From contig NZ_VWWJ01000005.1 in NCBI RefSeq assembly GCF_011753055.1, forward strand, positions 62,001 through 126,000: a stretch of 64,000 nt of DNA, in the 5' to 3' direction. Below the pieces are notes generated by a model, which searched no databases, was not told the origin of the DNA, and saw only the letters and a list, made by a program, of their open reading frames with translations. Shown here one piece after another: positions 1 to 9,441 of this stretch. The stretch comes from Burkholderia sp. Ax-1719. Its GTDB lineage: Bacteria; Pseudomonadota; Gammaproteobacteria; Burkholderiales; Burkholderiaceae. Each line of letters begins with the position of its first letter. Position 1 is the first letter of the stretch. The position numbers were made by a program, and so were the translations under genes.

Positions 1-1
1 C

Positions 2-1126
2 ATGATCGGCCGCTATGGTGAAGACAATCTGCGTCTTTACTTCGACGAACTGCTCGACTACGGCGAACGCCTCACACGCAAGGCCATCGAAGCATGGCCG
101 GACGGCACCTACGAATTCACCGACTATATCGACAACGACGGCTTTACGAGCGACGCGATTCCGATCAAATGCGCGATTACGGTGGCGGGATCGAGTTTGT
201 CAGTCGATTTTGCGGGCTCGTCGCCGCAGGTTAAAGGCGCGATCAATTCGACGCTTTCATTCGTCAAATCGGCCACATATCTGAGCATCCGCTGCGTGCT
301 CGACGCCGATGTGCCGAACAACGCGGGCGTCTATCGCTGCATCGACATCGCCGCGCCTGAAGGTTCGATCCTGAACCCCAGAATGCCGGCGCCGGTGGCG
401 GCCCGTGCGCTGACCGGCTACCGCGTGGTCGATACCGTTTTCGGCGCGCTGGCGAAGATCGCGCCGAAGAAGGTGATGGCGGCGGGCGAGGGCGGCAACA
501 CCGTGATCGCGCTGAGCGGTTACGACGCCGATGCGAGCGAGCCCTTCATTCTGGTCGACATGATCAATGGCGCATGGGGTGGCCGCTCGAACAAGGACGG
601 CGTGGAAGGCGTGACGAATCCGTCGCAGAACATGTCGAATCTGCCGATCGAGACGCTCGAAGCGCGCTATCCGATCCTGATGGAAGAGTATGGCTTCCGT
701 AACGATTCTGGCGGTGCTGGCCGTTATCGCGGCGGTCTGGGTCTCGTGCGTCAATATCGCGTGCTGGCGAAGCAGGTAGTGGCGCAGATTCGCTCTGACC
801 GCGCCGATCACGCGCCGTACGGCCTCTTTGGCGGCGCGGCCGGTGCGCCCTCGCGCAACATCCTGAATCCGGCCACCACGGCTGAGGCCGCGCCCAGCAA
901 GTTCACGATGGAACTGGCAGAAGGCGTGGTGATCCGTCACGAGCAGGCGGGCGGTGGCGGCTACGGCAACCCGCTCGAACGCGACGTCGATCTGATCGAA
1001 CGCGATCTGCGTGACGGCAAAGTGAGTGCGGCGTTTGCCGAACAACACCACGGCATCGTGATCAATGCGGTGGGTTTAATCGACCGCGATGCAACGCTGC
1101 AGAAGCGCCAGCGCGCCGCAGCCTGA
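2..1126 (+). CDS. Hydantoinase B/oxoprolinase family protein (5' truncated by window edge)
   Basis: The open frame runs off the left edge, so only about the C-terminal 374 residues are visible; full HyuB proteins are about 520-590 residues. The family carries out ATP-dependent opening of cyclic amides such as N-methylhydantoins or 5-oxoproline, normally with a HyuA partner that would lie to the left. The stretch NDSGGAGRYRGGLGLVR and the Gly-rich end AGGGGYGNPLERD are typical of HyuB. It is 86 nt upstream of a RidA gene and a polar amino acid ABC transporter, which suggests a cyclic amino acid derivative as substrate. The exact substrate cannot be told. Confidence 0.85.
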   Translation: MIGRYGEDNLRLYFDELLDYGERLTRKAIEAWPDGTYEFTDYIDNDGFTSDAIPIKCAITVAGSSLSVDFAGSSPQVKGAINSTLSFVKSATYLSIRCVLDADVPNNAGVYRCIDIAAPEGSILNPRMPAPVAARALTGYRVVDTVFGALAKIAPKKVMAAGEGGNTVIALSGYDADASEPFILVDMINGAWGGRSNKDGVEGVTNPSQNMSNLPIETLEARYPILMEEYGFRNDSGGAGRYRGGLGLVRQYRVLAKQVVAQIRSDRADHAPYGLFGGAAGAPSRNILNPATTAEAAPSKFTMELAEGVVIRHEQAGGGGYGNPLERDVDLIERDLRDGKVSAAFAEQHHGIVINAVGLIDRDATLQKRQRAAA

Positions 1127-1212
1127 ACCTCTGAACAGCGACATCTTTGACCGTAGTGCCATCGGCGTCACACCACACCGGCGCTGATGGCAGGTCGACA
1201 AAGGTCATTGAA

Positions 1213-1680
1213 ATGGAGCAAATCGAAGCACGTCTGGCCGAATTGGGCTACACGCTGCCAGCAAGCCCGGTTCCCAAGGCGAATTACGTTCCAGCGCGAC
1301 TGGTCGGCAATCTGCTTTTCATTGCCGGTCAGATTCCGACCGCAGACGGCGAAGACAGATTCGTCGGCAAGGTGGGGCGCGATCTTCCGCTCGAAGACGG
1401 TCAGGCGGCGGCCAGGCTCTGTGCGCTGAACATGCTCTCGCAGGTTCGCACCGCACTGGGAGGAAGTTTCGATCGTCTCGCGGGATGCGTGAAGCTCAGC
1501 GGTTTCGTGAATTGCGATCCGGACTTCGGACAGCAACCTCAGGTGATAAACGGGGCCTCGGATCTGATCGTGCAGGTGCTGGGCGAAAGCGGCAAGCATG
1601 CCCGCTTCGCCGTTGGTGCGAATTCACTGCCCAGAAATGTGGCGGTGGAAATCGACGGGATCTTCGAAATTCGTTCGTAA
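1213..1680 (+). CDS. RidA/YjgF/YER057c/UK114 family protein
   Basis: A 155-residue cytoplasmic protein of the RidA superfamily, whose members hydrolyse reactive enamine/imine intermediates or act in catabolic deamination. [13 protein letters not shown] and the C-terminal [15 protein letters not shown] match the family. The frame is open from a TTG at 1147, but family length and the sequence [13 protein letters not shown] favour the ATG at 1213. Its place between a hydantoinase gene and an imino acid transporter/racemase set fits clean-up of imines made by the D-amino acid dehydrogenase downstream; that role is inferred. Confidence 0.85.
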   Translation: MEQIEARLAELGYTLPASPVPKANYVPARLVGNLLFIAGQIPTADGEDRFVGKVGRDLPLEDGQAAARLCALNMLSQVRTALGGSFDRLAGCVKLSGFVNCDPDFGQQPQVINGASDLIVQVLGESGKHARFAVGANSLPRNVAVEIDGIFEIRS

Positions 1681-1870
1681 TTTCATGTCGATTGTTTCAA
1701 GTACGCCTTTGTAGATTTTTAGTATTCCGATGTAAAGAAGCTCGGATCATGGAAATTGCATCGACGTATGAAATGGTTTTTATAGGTACTGAACCGGCGT
1801 TCCACAAAAAAATAGATTGCGACGTTGAACAGAAAGCGTCGGACTTATCCCTTACCCTGCGAGGTTTGAA

Positions 1871-2704
1871 ATGATCCGGATGTCCAGCCTTATTCGCCGC
1901 ACGTTGATGTGCGCCACCGCATTCTCGGCGTTGATGTCGAGTGTTCCGTCCCATGCCCAGGATACGTCGACGTGGCAAAGCGTTCGGCAGGCCGGCGTGC
2001 TCCGCTGCGGTATCGCACTGTCGCCGCCCTACACCATGCGCGATGTCAAGACCGGTGAGTACGGCGGCATTTTCCCGGCGCTCTGCAAGGACTTTGGCGA
2101 GAAAGTCCTGCACGTCAAGGTTCAGTTCGTCGATACGTCTTGGGACAACATCGTCGCGGGGCTGCAGTCGGACAAGTGGGACATTTCATTGTCGCTCAAC
2201 GACACGCCGGAACGTGAAAAGGCCATTGCTTTCTCGCGCCCGGTGGTCGATTACAACGTGACGCTTGCCTATAACAAGAACAATCCGAAGCTGCCTAAGG
2301 CCATTCATTCGATCGCCGATATCGACAAGCCTGGCGTGATCATCACCGTCATGTCCGGCACGGCGCAGGACAAGGCGATCTCCGGCCAGATCAAGCAGGC
2401 GCAGATCATGCGTTTGCCAGGCTTCGACGAAACGCGCCTGGCGTTGATGTCCAGGCGCGCAGACATGCTCGCCGACGACAACATGACGAACCATCTGCTG
2501 GATTCGGCGCACCCGGACTGGGCCACGACGTTCAACCCCACGCCGCCGCTGGCGCAACAAGGAATCTGCTTTGGTATCCGAAAGGAAACGTCCGCTGCCG
2601 ACATTGCCGTGCTCAACAAGTTTATCGAGGACGAGCAGAAATCCGGTGGAGTGAACGCCATTGTTCAACGTTCGGTGAAGGAAACGATCGCTTCGACGAA
2701 GTAA
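1871..2704 (+). CDS. Polar amino acid ABC transporter, periplasmic binding protein
   Basis: A 277-residue protein with an N-terminal signal peptide (RR near residues 9-10, hydrophobic stretch, cleavage probably after SHA near residue 28) followed by a family 3 solute-binding fold (VLRCGIALSPPYTMRD, then the SDKWDISLS region). It should capture an amino acid or imino acid in the periplasm for the ATPase and two permeases that follow. The ATG has GAGG nine bases upstream. The 190 nt before it are AT-rich and probably carry the promoter. The ligand is not evident; the two proline-racemase-type neighbours suggest a proline-like compound. Confidence 0.88.
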   Translation: MIRMSSLIRRTLMCATAFSALMSSVPSHAQDTSTWQSVRQAGVLRCGIALSPPYTMRDVKTGEYGGIFPALCKDFGEKVLHVKVQFVDTSWDNIVAGLQSDKWDISLSLNDTPEREKAIAFSRPVVDYNVTLAYNKNNPKLPKAIHSIADIDKPGVIITVMSGTAQDKAISGQIKQAQIMRLPGFDETRLALMSRRADMLADDNMTNHLLDSAHPDWATTFNPTPPLAQQGICFGIRKETSAADIAVLNKFIEDEQKSGGVNAIVQRSVKETIASTK

Positions 2705-2714
2705 GCGTAAATCG

Positions 2715-2751
2715 GGCAGGCGGCGTGACGGGACGTTCGCGCCGCTCTGCC
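2715..2751 (+). terminator. Intercistronic hairpin between binding protein and ATPase
   Basis: GGCAGGCGGCG (2715-2725) pairs with CGCCGCTCTGCC (2740-2751), with one bulged T. There is no U run. It may stabilise the binding-protein mRNA or act as a partial terminator, which would explain higher binding-protein expression. Confidence 0.4.
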
Positions 2752-2834
2752 TGACGAATGACGGTTCCGGCGTTGGCCCTCAGGCTCGGATCAAACCGAA
2801 GCGCCCCGCGAGGCGTTCTACGGAGAAAGTTCCC

Positions 2835-3665
2835 ATGTTGCAATCCACTATGAAGATCGTACCCACTTCCATTACAGCGGATGATCCCGTCGAATCGGCA
2901 AGCGCAGGTGATTTCGTCCAGCTCCGTTCGGTCTATAAATCGTACGGCGAAAACCTGGTTGTCATGGACCACATGAACCTCGACATGCGCGCAGACGACC
3001 GGCTCGTCGTGATCGGACCGAGCGGAAGCGGCAAGAGTTCGCTGCTGCGGGTGATGATGGGCCTGGAGGGCATTCAGAGCGGGTCGATTGGCTTTCAGGG
3101 CAAGCCCTATATTCATGGTGCGGATTCAGGACGTGGCAAGCGCATCGACGGTAAGTTACAGCGCCAGATTGGCATGGTGTTTCAGCATTACACGCTGTTT
3201 CCGCACCTATCGGTGCTGAGCAATCTGATTCTCGCGCCTGTGAAGGTGGGCGGCGTGTCAAAGGCGCAGGCGACGGAGCGCGCACGCATGTATCTCGCGC
3301 GACTGGGACTGGAAAGCAAGCTGAACGCTTATCCCAGCCAGCTATCTGGCGGCCAGAAGCAGCGCGTGGCTATCGCCCGTGCGCTGATGCTCGAACCCAA
3401 ACTGATGCTGTTCGATGAAGTGACCTCCGCGCTCGACCCGGAAATGGTGGTGGAAGTGCAGAACGTCATGCTCAAACTGGCCGAGCAAAAAATGGCGATG
3501 ATCATCGTCACGCACGACATGCATTTCGCGCGCGACATTGCTACGCGTGTGGTGTTCTGCGCCAGTGGCAAGGTCGTGGAGCAGGGTGCGCCGCGCGATA
3601 TGTTCAAGTGTCCGAAGGAAGCGCGCACGCGTGAGTTCCTCGAAAAAGTGCTTCACCTTGATTGA
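2835..3665 (+). CDS. Polar amino acid ABC transporter ATP-binding protein (GlnQ/HisP type)
   Basis: A 276-residue cytoplasmic ATPase powering the importer encoded around it. Visible motifs are Walker A GPSGSGKSS, a Q-loop in GMVFQHYTLFPH, the signature LSGGQKQRVAIARAL, Walker B LMLFDEVTSALD and the switch His in VTHDMH. The N-terminus is about 25 residues longer than in typical GlnQ proteins. The ATG follows GGAG (in cggagaaag). It is the second gene of a binding protein-ATPase-permease-permease order, 10 nt from the first permease. Confidence 0.93.
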   Translation: MLQSTMKIVPTSITADDPVESASAGDFVQLRSVYKSYGENLVVMDHMNLDMRADDRLVVIGPSGSGKSSLLRVMMGLEGIQSGSIGFQGKPYIHGADSGRGKRIDGKLQRQIGMVFQHYTLFPHLSVLSNLILAPVKVGGVSKAQATERARMYLARLGLESKLNAYPSQLSGGQKQRVAIARALMLEPKLMLFDEVTSALDPEMVVEVQNVMLKLAEQKMAMIIVTHDMHFARDIATRVVFCASGKVVEQGAPRDMFKCPKEARTREFLEKVLHLD

Positions 3666-3675
3666 GGAAACGGTC

Positions 3676-4347
3676 ATGCACTATCACTTCGATTTCAGCT
3701 TTCTCACGGATAGCGTGCCGCCGTTGCTGCAGGGTTTGAAGGTGACTGTCGAACTGGCGATTGCCGCTAACCTGATGGGGCTGACGCTGGGCTTCGTGCT
3801 TTGCCTGCTGGTAATGAGCCGCTGGGCGGTCGTGCGCGTGCCGGCGCAGCTATTTATCGAGTTTTTTCGTTGTACGCCGGCGCTGTTGCAGATCGTCTGG
3901 TTTTTCTACTGCATTCCGATGATGGTGGACGTGTTTCTCGATCCGGTGTGGATGGGCGTGCTCGCGCTGGGGCTCAACCTGACCGCGTTCAACGCCGAGG
4001 CCTATCGCGCGGGCGTGCAGGCAGTACCGAAAGAGCATATCGACGCGTGTGTGGCGCTGGGTCTCAAGCCTTGGCAGCGCACGGTTTTCGTGATTCTGCC
4101 GCAGGCGTTGCGCAATTCTCTTCCTGTGCTGATGACCAATGGCATCGGCACGCTGCAACAGAGTGCGCTGGTGGCGATTGTCGCTGTGGCCGACCTGATG
4201 TACGTCGCCAAGACGATTGCGACCCAGGCGTATCGCCCCATCGAAACGTACTCGGTCGTGGCGCTTGTCTATTTCCTGCTGTCTTTGCCGATCGCGCGAT
4301 TGGTGCACGTTATCGAACGCCGCCAGGATCTGGCCCATCAGCGCTAA
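3676..4347 (+). CDS. Polar amino acid ABC transporter permease, first subunit (HisM/GlnP type)
   Basis: A 223-residue inner-membrane protein with about five hydrophobic segments and the family EAA-like loop (AYRAGVQAVPKEHIDACVALGL, residues about 114-135). Start chosen at the ATG at 3676, preceded by GAGGAAA; the frame is open further upstream but that part overlaps the ATPase gene. It forms a heterodimeric pore with the next gene, nine bases downstream. Confidence 0.9.
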   Translation: MHYHFDFSFLTDSVPPLLQGLKVTVELAIAANLMGLTLGFVLCLLVMSRWAVVRVPAQLFIEFFRCTPALLQIVWFFYCIPMMVDVFLDPVWMGVLALGLNLTAFNAEAYRAGVQAVPKEHIDACVALGLKPWQRTVFVILPQALRNSLPVLMTNGIGTLQQSALVAIVAVADLMYVAKTIATQAYRPIETYSVVALVYFLLSLPIARLVHVIERRQDLAHQR

Positions 4348-4356
4348 GGAGGCGAC

Positions 4357-5022
4357 ATGAACATCGATTTTTCCGTCGTGCTGCCGTACTGGCTGCTGCT
4401 TCTCAAAGGTCTCGCGATGACCCTTGGCCTCACCGGACTCTGCGCGTTGATTGGCAGCTTGCTGGGCTTCGTGGTCAGCCTGCTTAGAAGTTCGACCGTC
4501 GCGTGGATCCGGTTGCCCATGACGCTGTACGTCGAGTTTTTCCGGGGTACACCGTTGCTGATCCAGCTCTTCTGGGTGTTCTTCTGCTTTCCGGTGGTGT
4601 TTCAGTTGCCAATTCCACCGTATCTATCTGTGGTCATTGCGTTGACGCTTTTTATGGGCGCCATCACCAGCGAAACATTCCGCGCTGCGCTGAAGTCGAT
4701 TTCATCGGAACAGCATGACGCCTGTATTGCGCTGAGTCTGTCGCCGCAAGCGAAAGTACTTTATGTGATTTTCCCGCAAGCCTTGCTGCGTGCGATTCCA
4801 CCGCTGCTTTCGAACGTCGTGAGCCTGTTCAAGGAAAGTGCGCTGATCTCTTCGGTAGGCGTGGCGGATCTCATGTTCGTCGGCGAAAGTATCTCTAACA
4901 GCACGGCAAGGCCGCTGGAATTTCTGACGACGGTGGGCCTGATTTATTTTCTCGTGGCATTCCCGCTCACGCGTCTGGTTGGCCTCGTTGAGCGGCGCTT
5001 CCTGCGACGCTTTGCATACTAG
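4357..5022 (+). CDS. Polar amino acid ABC transporter permease, second subunit
   Basis: A 221-residue membrane protein homologous to the preceding permease. EFFRGTPLLIQLFWVFF is the classic N-terminal motif, and the loop ETFRAALKSISSEQHDACIA is the coupling region to the ATPase. The ATG has AAGGAGG six bases upstream. It completes the importer and is followed after 14 nt by a proline-racemase-family gene, so uptake and metabolism are probably co-transcribed. Confidence 0.9.
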   Translation: MNIDFSVVLPYWLLLLKGLAMTLGLTGLCALIGSLLGFVVSLLRSSTVAWIRLPMTLYVEFFRGTPLLIQLFWVFFCFPVVFQLPIPPYLSVVIALTLFMGAITSETFRAALKSISSEQHDACIALSLSPQAKVLYVIFPQALLRAIPPLLSNVVSLFKESALISSVGVADLMFVGESISNSTARPLEFLTTVGLIYFLVAFPLTRLVGLVERRFLRRFAY

Positions 5023-5036
5023 AGTGAACCCGCAAA

Positions 5037-6071
5037 ATGGTGATGAAAAATACTATGAAAAAGCATACGTTCAAGTGCATTGAGGGACATACGGAAGGCA
5101 TGCCGGTGCGCATGGTGATCGAGGGGGCGCCGCAGTTGCAGGGAGCGACGATGAATGACCGTCGCCATTATTTCATTGAACACTACGACTGGATTCGCCG
5201 TGCGCTAATGCTGGAGCCGCGCGGGCACGCTCACATGTCGGGTACGGTGTTCTATCCGCCGATCAGCGGAAATGCGGATTTCAGCCTGCTTTTCATCGAG
5301 ACGTCCGGTTGTTTGCCAATGTGCGGTCATGCCACCGTCGGCTCGATCTCCTTTGCGCTTGAATCCGGCCTGGTCACGCCGAAACAGGCTGGGCTCGTCG
5401 TTGTCGACGTGCCGGCGGGACAGGTCAGCGCGCGCTACGAAATGGAGGGGGATAAAGTTAAATGGGTCCGCTTTACGAACGTGCCTAGTTTCCTCCTGCA
5501 TCGCGATCTGGAAATCGAGGTGTCAGCACTGGGCAAACTGAAGGTCGATATTGCCTACGGCGGTAACTTCTATCCTATCGTTGAAGTGCAGGAAAACTGG
5601 CCGGGGTGTGAACACTTCACGCCCGATGAACTGCTGGCGATGGGGCGCGAAGTGCAGAAGCGCGTCAACGAGGCGCTCGACGTGGTTCACCCGGACAATC
5701 CGAAGATTGGCGGTGTCAAACACTGCATGTGGACGGGGCGGCCGATGGCAACCGATGCCGACGGTCGTGCAGTCGTCATTACCGGCGATATTCTGATCGA
5801 TCGTTCGCCGTGTGGAACCGGCACTTCCGCGCGAGTCGCGCAGCGCTATGCGCGTGGGCTGCTTTCGCAAGGTCAGGCATTTCGCCACGAAAGCTTGATT
5901 TGCAGCCGCTTTATCGGCCGCGTGGAAGGCACGACGACACTCGAAAGCGGTTTGGATGCCGTTTTCCCAAGTATCGAAGGGAGCGCCTACATTACCGGGC
6001 GCGGCGAGCATTATGTGGACGAAGCGCATCCCTATGCGCATGGCTTTACCCTGGAGGACTTCACGAAATGA
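5037..6071 (+). CDS. Proline racemase superfamily enzyme, probably 4-hydroxyproline 2-epimerase
   Basis: A 344-residue enzyme that would invert the alpha carbon of proline or 4-hydroxyproline. Both catalytic cysteines are present: Cys96 in [11 protein letters not shown] and Cys259 in [11 protein letters not shown]. The Cys/Cys pair is the state of racemases and 4-hydroxyproline epimerases rather than of 3-hydroxyproline dehydratases, where Thr replaces one Cys. The stop overlaps the start of a FAD D-amino acid dehydrogenase (ATGA), which matches the known epimerase plus D-hydroxyproline oxidation step. Proline itself as substrate is not excluded. Confidence 0.85.
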   Translation: MVMKNTMKKHTFKCIEGHTEGMPVRMVIEGAPQLQGATMNDRRHYFIEHYDWIRRALMLEPRGHAHMSGTVFYPPISGNADFSLLFIETSGCLPMCGHATVGSISFALESGLVTPKQAGLVVVDVPAGQVSARYEMEGDKVKWVRFTNVPSFLLHRDLEIEVSALGKLKVDIAYGGNFYPIVEVQENWPGCEHFTPDELLAMGREVQKRVNEALDVVHPDNPKIGGVKHCMWTGRPMATDADGRAVVITGDILIDRSPCGTGTSARVAQRYARGLLSQGQAFRHESLICSRFIGRVEGTTTLESGLDAVFPSIEGSAYITGRGEHYVDEAHPYAHGFTLEDFTK

Positions 6072-7357
6072 ACGCGATTCCTCAAGCGCACTTTCCGCCG
6101 GCCGTCAGCCCCGTGCCGAAGGAGCAGGTGGTGGTGATCGGCGGCGGCATCGTCGGCACCTGCTGCGCGCTGTATCTGCAACGCAGCGGCTACGCGGTGA
6201 CGCTGGTTGACCCAGCCCAGGCGGGCGACAGCACGGCGAAGTGGAGTTGCGGCCAGATTTCGGTGGGCGAGATCATTCCGCTGTCCAAACCCGGCATTCT
6301 GATGAAGGTGCCGGGGTGGCTGCTGGACCAGACTGGACCGCTCGCGCTGCGTCCCAGCGCGATGCCTGGCATCATCCCCTGGTTTCTGCGTTTTCTCTCA
6401 TGTGCGCGGCACTCGCGGATCAATACGATAGCCGGAGAAATGGCCTCGTTGACGCAGCATGTATTTGCCGACTATGCGCCGCTGCTGGAAGCGTGCGATG
6501 ACAAGGCACTGCTGGTGCAGCGGCCGATCCTTCAGGTTTTCGACAGCGCTGCCGGTGTCGAGCACGAGCGCGGACATAATGAAACGCGCGCCGCGCTGGG
6601 TTTTTCATCGCAGGTATTGAATGGGTCGGAAATTGCGGATCTCGAACCGGCGCTTGCCGGCCGCTTTTCGCACGGACTGCTGTTGTCGCAATGGCGATTC
6701 GTGAGCGATACCGAAGGCTTTATTCGTGCGCTGACCGATAGCTTCATCGCGCAAGGCGGACGCCGTGTGCAGATCGGCGCTGATCGTATCGACGAATCGA
6801 ACGGACGGGCCACCGGCGTCACGCTGGCGAATGGCGAAAGACTGCCCGCGGCGCATGTCGTGGTGGCTGCCGGTGTGGGATCGCGGCGATTCTTCGGACA
6901 ATTGGGCGTGAGTTTGCCGCTTGAGGGTGTAGCGGGTTATCAGACCCTGCTTGCCGATCCCGGTGTTGAATTCAATCACTCGGTCATTTATGCCGATGGC
7001 GGTTTCTGCTTCACACCGATGACGCGCGGCCTGCAAATTGGCGGCACGATTGAATTTGCAGCGCGTGGCGCAGCGCCGAATTTCAAACGCGCGCAGATCA
7101 TCGTCGACAAGGCCAAAAAGATTCTGCCGCAACTACGCACGGAAAAGCACGAATACGGCGTGGGATATCGCCCCCTGCTGCCCGATACGAAGCCGGTCAT
7201 CGATCGCTCGAAACGACTCACCAACGTCACGATGGCGATTGGTCATGGGCAGCTTGGACTGACGTTGGGCGCAACTACCGGGCGACTCGTTGCGGATCTC
7301 GTATCGGGGAAGGTCCCGAAAACGGATTTGAGTCCATTCAGCGCGTACCGCTTCTGA
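6068..7357 (+). CDS. FAD-dependent D-amino acid dehydrogenase (DadA family)
   Basis: A 429-residue flavoprotein. A Rossmann dinucleotide-binding motif ([18 protein letters not shown], residues about 21-38) is followed by a DAO fold ending in [20 protein letters not shown], the C-terminal FAD contact. It should oxidise a D-amino or D-imino acid to the imine and pass electrons to the respiratory chain. It begins inside the stop of the upstream epimerase (ATGA at 6068), so it is translationally coupled and likely oxidises that enzyme's product, for example cis-4-hydroxy-D-proline. The substrate is inferred from context. Confidence 0.85.
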   Translation: MNAIPQAHFPPAVSPVPKEQVVVIGGGIVGTCCALYLQRSGYAVTLVDPAQAGDSTAKWSCGQISVGEIIPLSKPGILMKVPGWLLDQTGPLALRPSAMPGIIPWFLRFLSCARHSRINTIAGEMASLTQHVFADYAPLLEACDDKALLVQRPILQVFDSAAGVEHERGHNETRAALGFSSQVLNGSEIADLEPALAGRFSHGLLLSQWRFVSDTEGFIRALTDSFIAQGGRRVQIGADRIDESNGRATGVTLANGERLPAAHVVVAAGVGSRRFFGQLGVSLPLEGVAGYQTLLADPGVEFNHSVIYADGGFCFTPMTRGLQIGGTIEFAARGAAPNFKRAQIIVDKAKKILPQLRTEKHEYGVGYRPLLPDTKPVIDRSKRLTNVTMAIGHGQLGLTLGATTGRLVADLVSGKVPKTDLSPFSAYRF

Positions 7358-7397
7358 TTATCTCGCGGCACATTCATTCTTTGAGGACGTTTCAATC

Positions 7398-8417
7398 ATG
7401 CGTTGGAAAAAGACCCTGCAACTCGTAGGCGTGCACTGCGAAGGCGAGATCGGCAAAGTCATTACCGGCGGTGTTGTCAGCATTCCCGGCGAGACGATGC
7501 TCGACAAGATGAATTACATCAACGAGGTCGACGACAGTTTGCGGCGTCTGGTGGTGCTGGAACCGCGCGGCTGTCTGCAGATGTCGGTGAATCTGCTGCT
7601 GCCGCCCACGCGGCCCGAAGCGCATGCGGGTTTCATCGTGCTGCAGTCAGATAAGGCGCATCCGATGTCGGGCAGCAATTCGATCTGTGTGGTCACGGCG
7701 CTGCTCGAACTGGGCATGGTGCCGATGGAAGAGCCCGTAACGACCGTGGTGCTCGATACGCCTGCCGGCCTGGTGACCGCGAAGGCGACGTGTCAGGACG
7801 GACGCTGCAAGTCGGTGTCGCTTGATATGGTGCCCGCGTTCGTCGAGCAACTCGACGTGGAGGTTGACGCGCAGGAGTTCGGCAAGATCAAGATCGATCT
7901 CGCGTTTGGCGGCGTCTATTACGCGCTCGTGGACGTGGAGCAACTGGGCATCGCAATCGCGCCCGAAAACGCGCGCAAGCTGGCCGACCTTGGCGTTCGT
8001 CTGCGTGCACTGATCGATAGCCAGGTGAAGGTGCAGCATCCGCTCTATGCGTCGATCAACCGGATCGCCTACGTGATGTTCCGCAATCGCGTCGATGGTA
8101 CGACGTATCAGACGTGCACGACGCTTCCGCCTGGCCGGATCGATCGCTCGCCGTGCGGCACCGGAAGCTCCGCCAACCTCGCCACGCTCGCGGCGCGCGG
8201 GATCGTGGAGAAGGGCTCGAAGCTGACATCGCGCTCGACCATCGGCAGCGAATTCCGCGTGGAGCATCTGGGCGAGGCAGAGGTGGGCGGCCGCGCCGCA
8301 GTGCTGCCGCGGATCACCGGACGCGCGTGGATCTATAGCGTCGAACAGATGGGCGTGGATCCCGACGATCCGCTGGCAGCAGGCTTCATGTTGAGCGATA
8401 CGTGGGGCGAGGGCTGA
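7398..8417 (+). CDS. Proline racemase superfamily enzyme with Ser in place of the first Cys
   Basis: A 339-residue paralogue of the epimerase 2.4 kb upstream. The first catalytic position is Ser91 (HPMSGSNSICV) and the second is Cys253 ([12 protein letters not shown]). Family members with altered catalytic pairs are known to carry out hydroxyproline epimerisation or dehydration, so the reaction is uncertain. It starts 40 nt after the D-amino acid dehydrogenase, with TGAGGA upstream of the ATG. Having two different catalytic pairs in one operon suggests two linked steps or two isomeric substrates. Confidence 0.83.
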   Translation: MRWKKTLQLVGVHCEGEIGKVITGGVVSIPGETMLDKMNYINEVDDSLRRLVVLEPRGCLQMSVNLLLPPTRPEAHAGFIVLQSDKAHPMSGSNSICVVTALLELGMVPMEEPVTTVVLDTPAGLVTAKATCQDGRCKSVSLDMVPAFVEQLDVEVDAQEFGKIKIDLAFGGVYYALVDVEQLGIAIAPENARKLADLGVRLRALIDSQVKVQHPLYASINRIAYVMFRNRVDGTTYQTCTTLPPGRIDRSPCGTGSSANLATLAARGIVEKGSKLTSRSTIGSEFRVEHLGEAEVGGRAAVLPRITGRAWIYSVEQMGVDPDDPLAAGFMLSDTWGEG

Positions 8418-8503
8418 TTCGGCGCGTAACGCTTTGCACAGTTGGCTGACCGCAAGCGGTGTTCTCTTGCGGTCGTCCCCTTAGAGAACAGAATTTGAGG
8501 AAC

Positions 8504-9385
8504 ATGATGATTACCGGAAAAACAGGCGTTTTCTTCATGGTAGCGGACCCGATTGACCAGGTTCGCACGCCGGAGATTTTTAATCAGGTATTCGAACAAT
8601 TGAATATCGACGCAGTCATGGTGCCATTGCACGTGAAAGCGGATCATCTACCTGAGACTGTTCGATCGGTTTTCGAGTCGCCCACGACTCGCGGCATGGT
8701 GCTATCGATTCCGCACAAGACGGCCGCGGCGCAGCTGGTCGATCATCTGACGGCTGGTGCGCAGGTGGCCAATTCGGTGAACGCTATTCGCCGCAAGCCG
8801 GATGGCACGCTCGAAGGCGCGCAGTTCGACGGCATCGGTTTCGTCGAGTCGATGGATCGCTATTCGATGAACTATCGCGGCAAATCCGTTCTGTTGATTG
8901 GCGCGGGCGGGGCGGCGTCGGCCATCTGTACGGCCCTGGCCGAAGGCGGGATCTCGTCGCTGGCGATTTTCGATGTTGATTCGGCAAAGGCAGGCAAGCT
9001 CGCGCAAGCCATTTCGCAACGCTTTCCGATCCGCACGACGGTTCAAGAGAACAACGACCCAGCAGGATTCGACGTGGTGATCAACGCCTCGCCTGTGGGC
9101 CTCAAGGAGTCGGACCCGCTGCCGGTGCCCGCCGATCGCCTTGGCGTCGAAACGCAGGTGTGCGACATCCTGATGAAAAACCAGCCTACGCCGCTGCTTC
9201 GTGCCGCAATGGCGAAAGGCAACGCCGTGTTGCCGGGTTTCGACATGCTGATTCTTCAGTCCCCGCTGTTCCTGGAGTTCTTTGGCGTTAAGGAAGCCGC
9301 CGAACAATTGCGCAAGGACGATTCACCTGCACGTGACCTTTTGTTCCCTCACGAACTTCGCGGCATGGTCAAGTCCGCCGCATGA
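8504..9385 (+). CDS. Shikimate dehydrogenase-like oxidoreductase, divergent
   Basis: A 293-residue protein with the AroE two-domain layout: catalytic Lys in VLSIPHKTAA, DGIGF, the nucleotide loop GAGGAASAI (residues about 133-141) and VINASPVGL. The usual substrate serines (SxSP, from NPIxHSKSP) are replaced by DQVRTP, and the NTDG Asn-Thr pair is altered to QFDG, so shikimate is doubtful as substrate. The start at 8504 has TTTGAGG just upstream. It sits last before the porin in the imino acid cluster, so it may reduce or oxidise a hydroxylated cyclic intermediate (inference). Confidence 0.8.
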   Translation: MMITGKTGVFFMVADPIDQVRTPEIFNQVFEQLNIDAVMVPLHVKADHLPETVRSVFESPTTRGMVLSIPHKTAAAQLVDHLTAGAQVANSVNAIRRKPDGTLEGAQFDGIGFVESMDRYSMNYRGKSVLLIGAGGAASAICTALAEGGISSLAIFDVDSAKAGKLAQAISQRFPIRTTVQENNDPAGFDVVINASPVGLKESDPLPVPADRLGVETQVCDILMKNQPTPLLRAAMAKGNAVLPGFDMLILQSPLFLEFFGVKEAAEQLRKDDSPARDLLFPHELRGMVKSAA

Positions 9386-9441
9386 TGTCGATGTAGCTGT
9401 TCCATAACAATTTATTTTAACGACAAAGGTTTGGATAACTA

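Noticed and set aside
1749..1874. 41-codon ORF ending in an ATGA overlap with the binding-protein gene
   Set aside because: The overlap looks like coupling, but there is no ribosome site, the region is AT-rich promoter-like, and the peptide has no recognisable feature.
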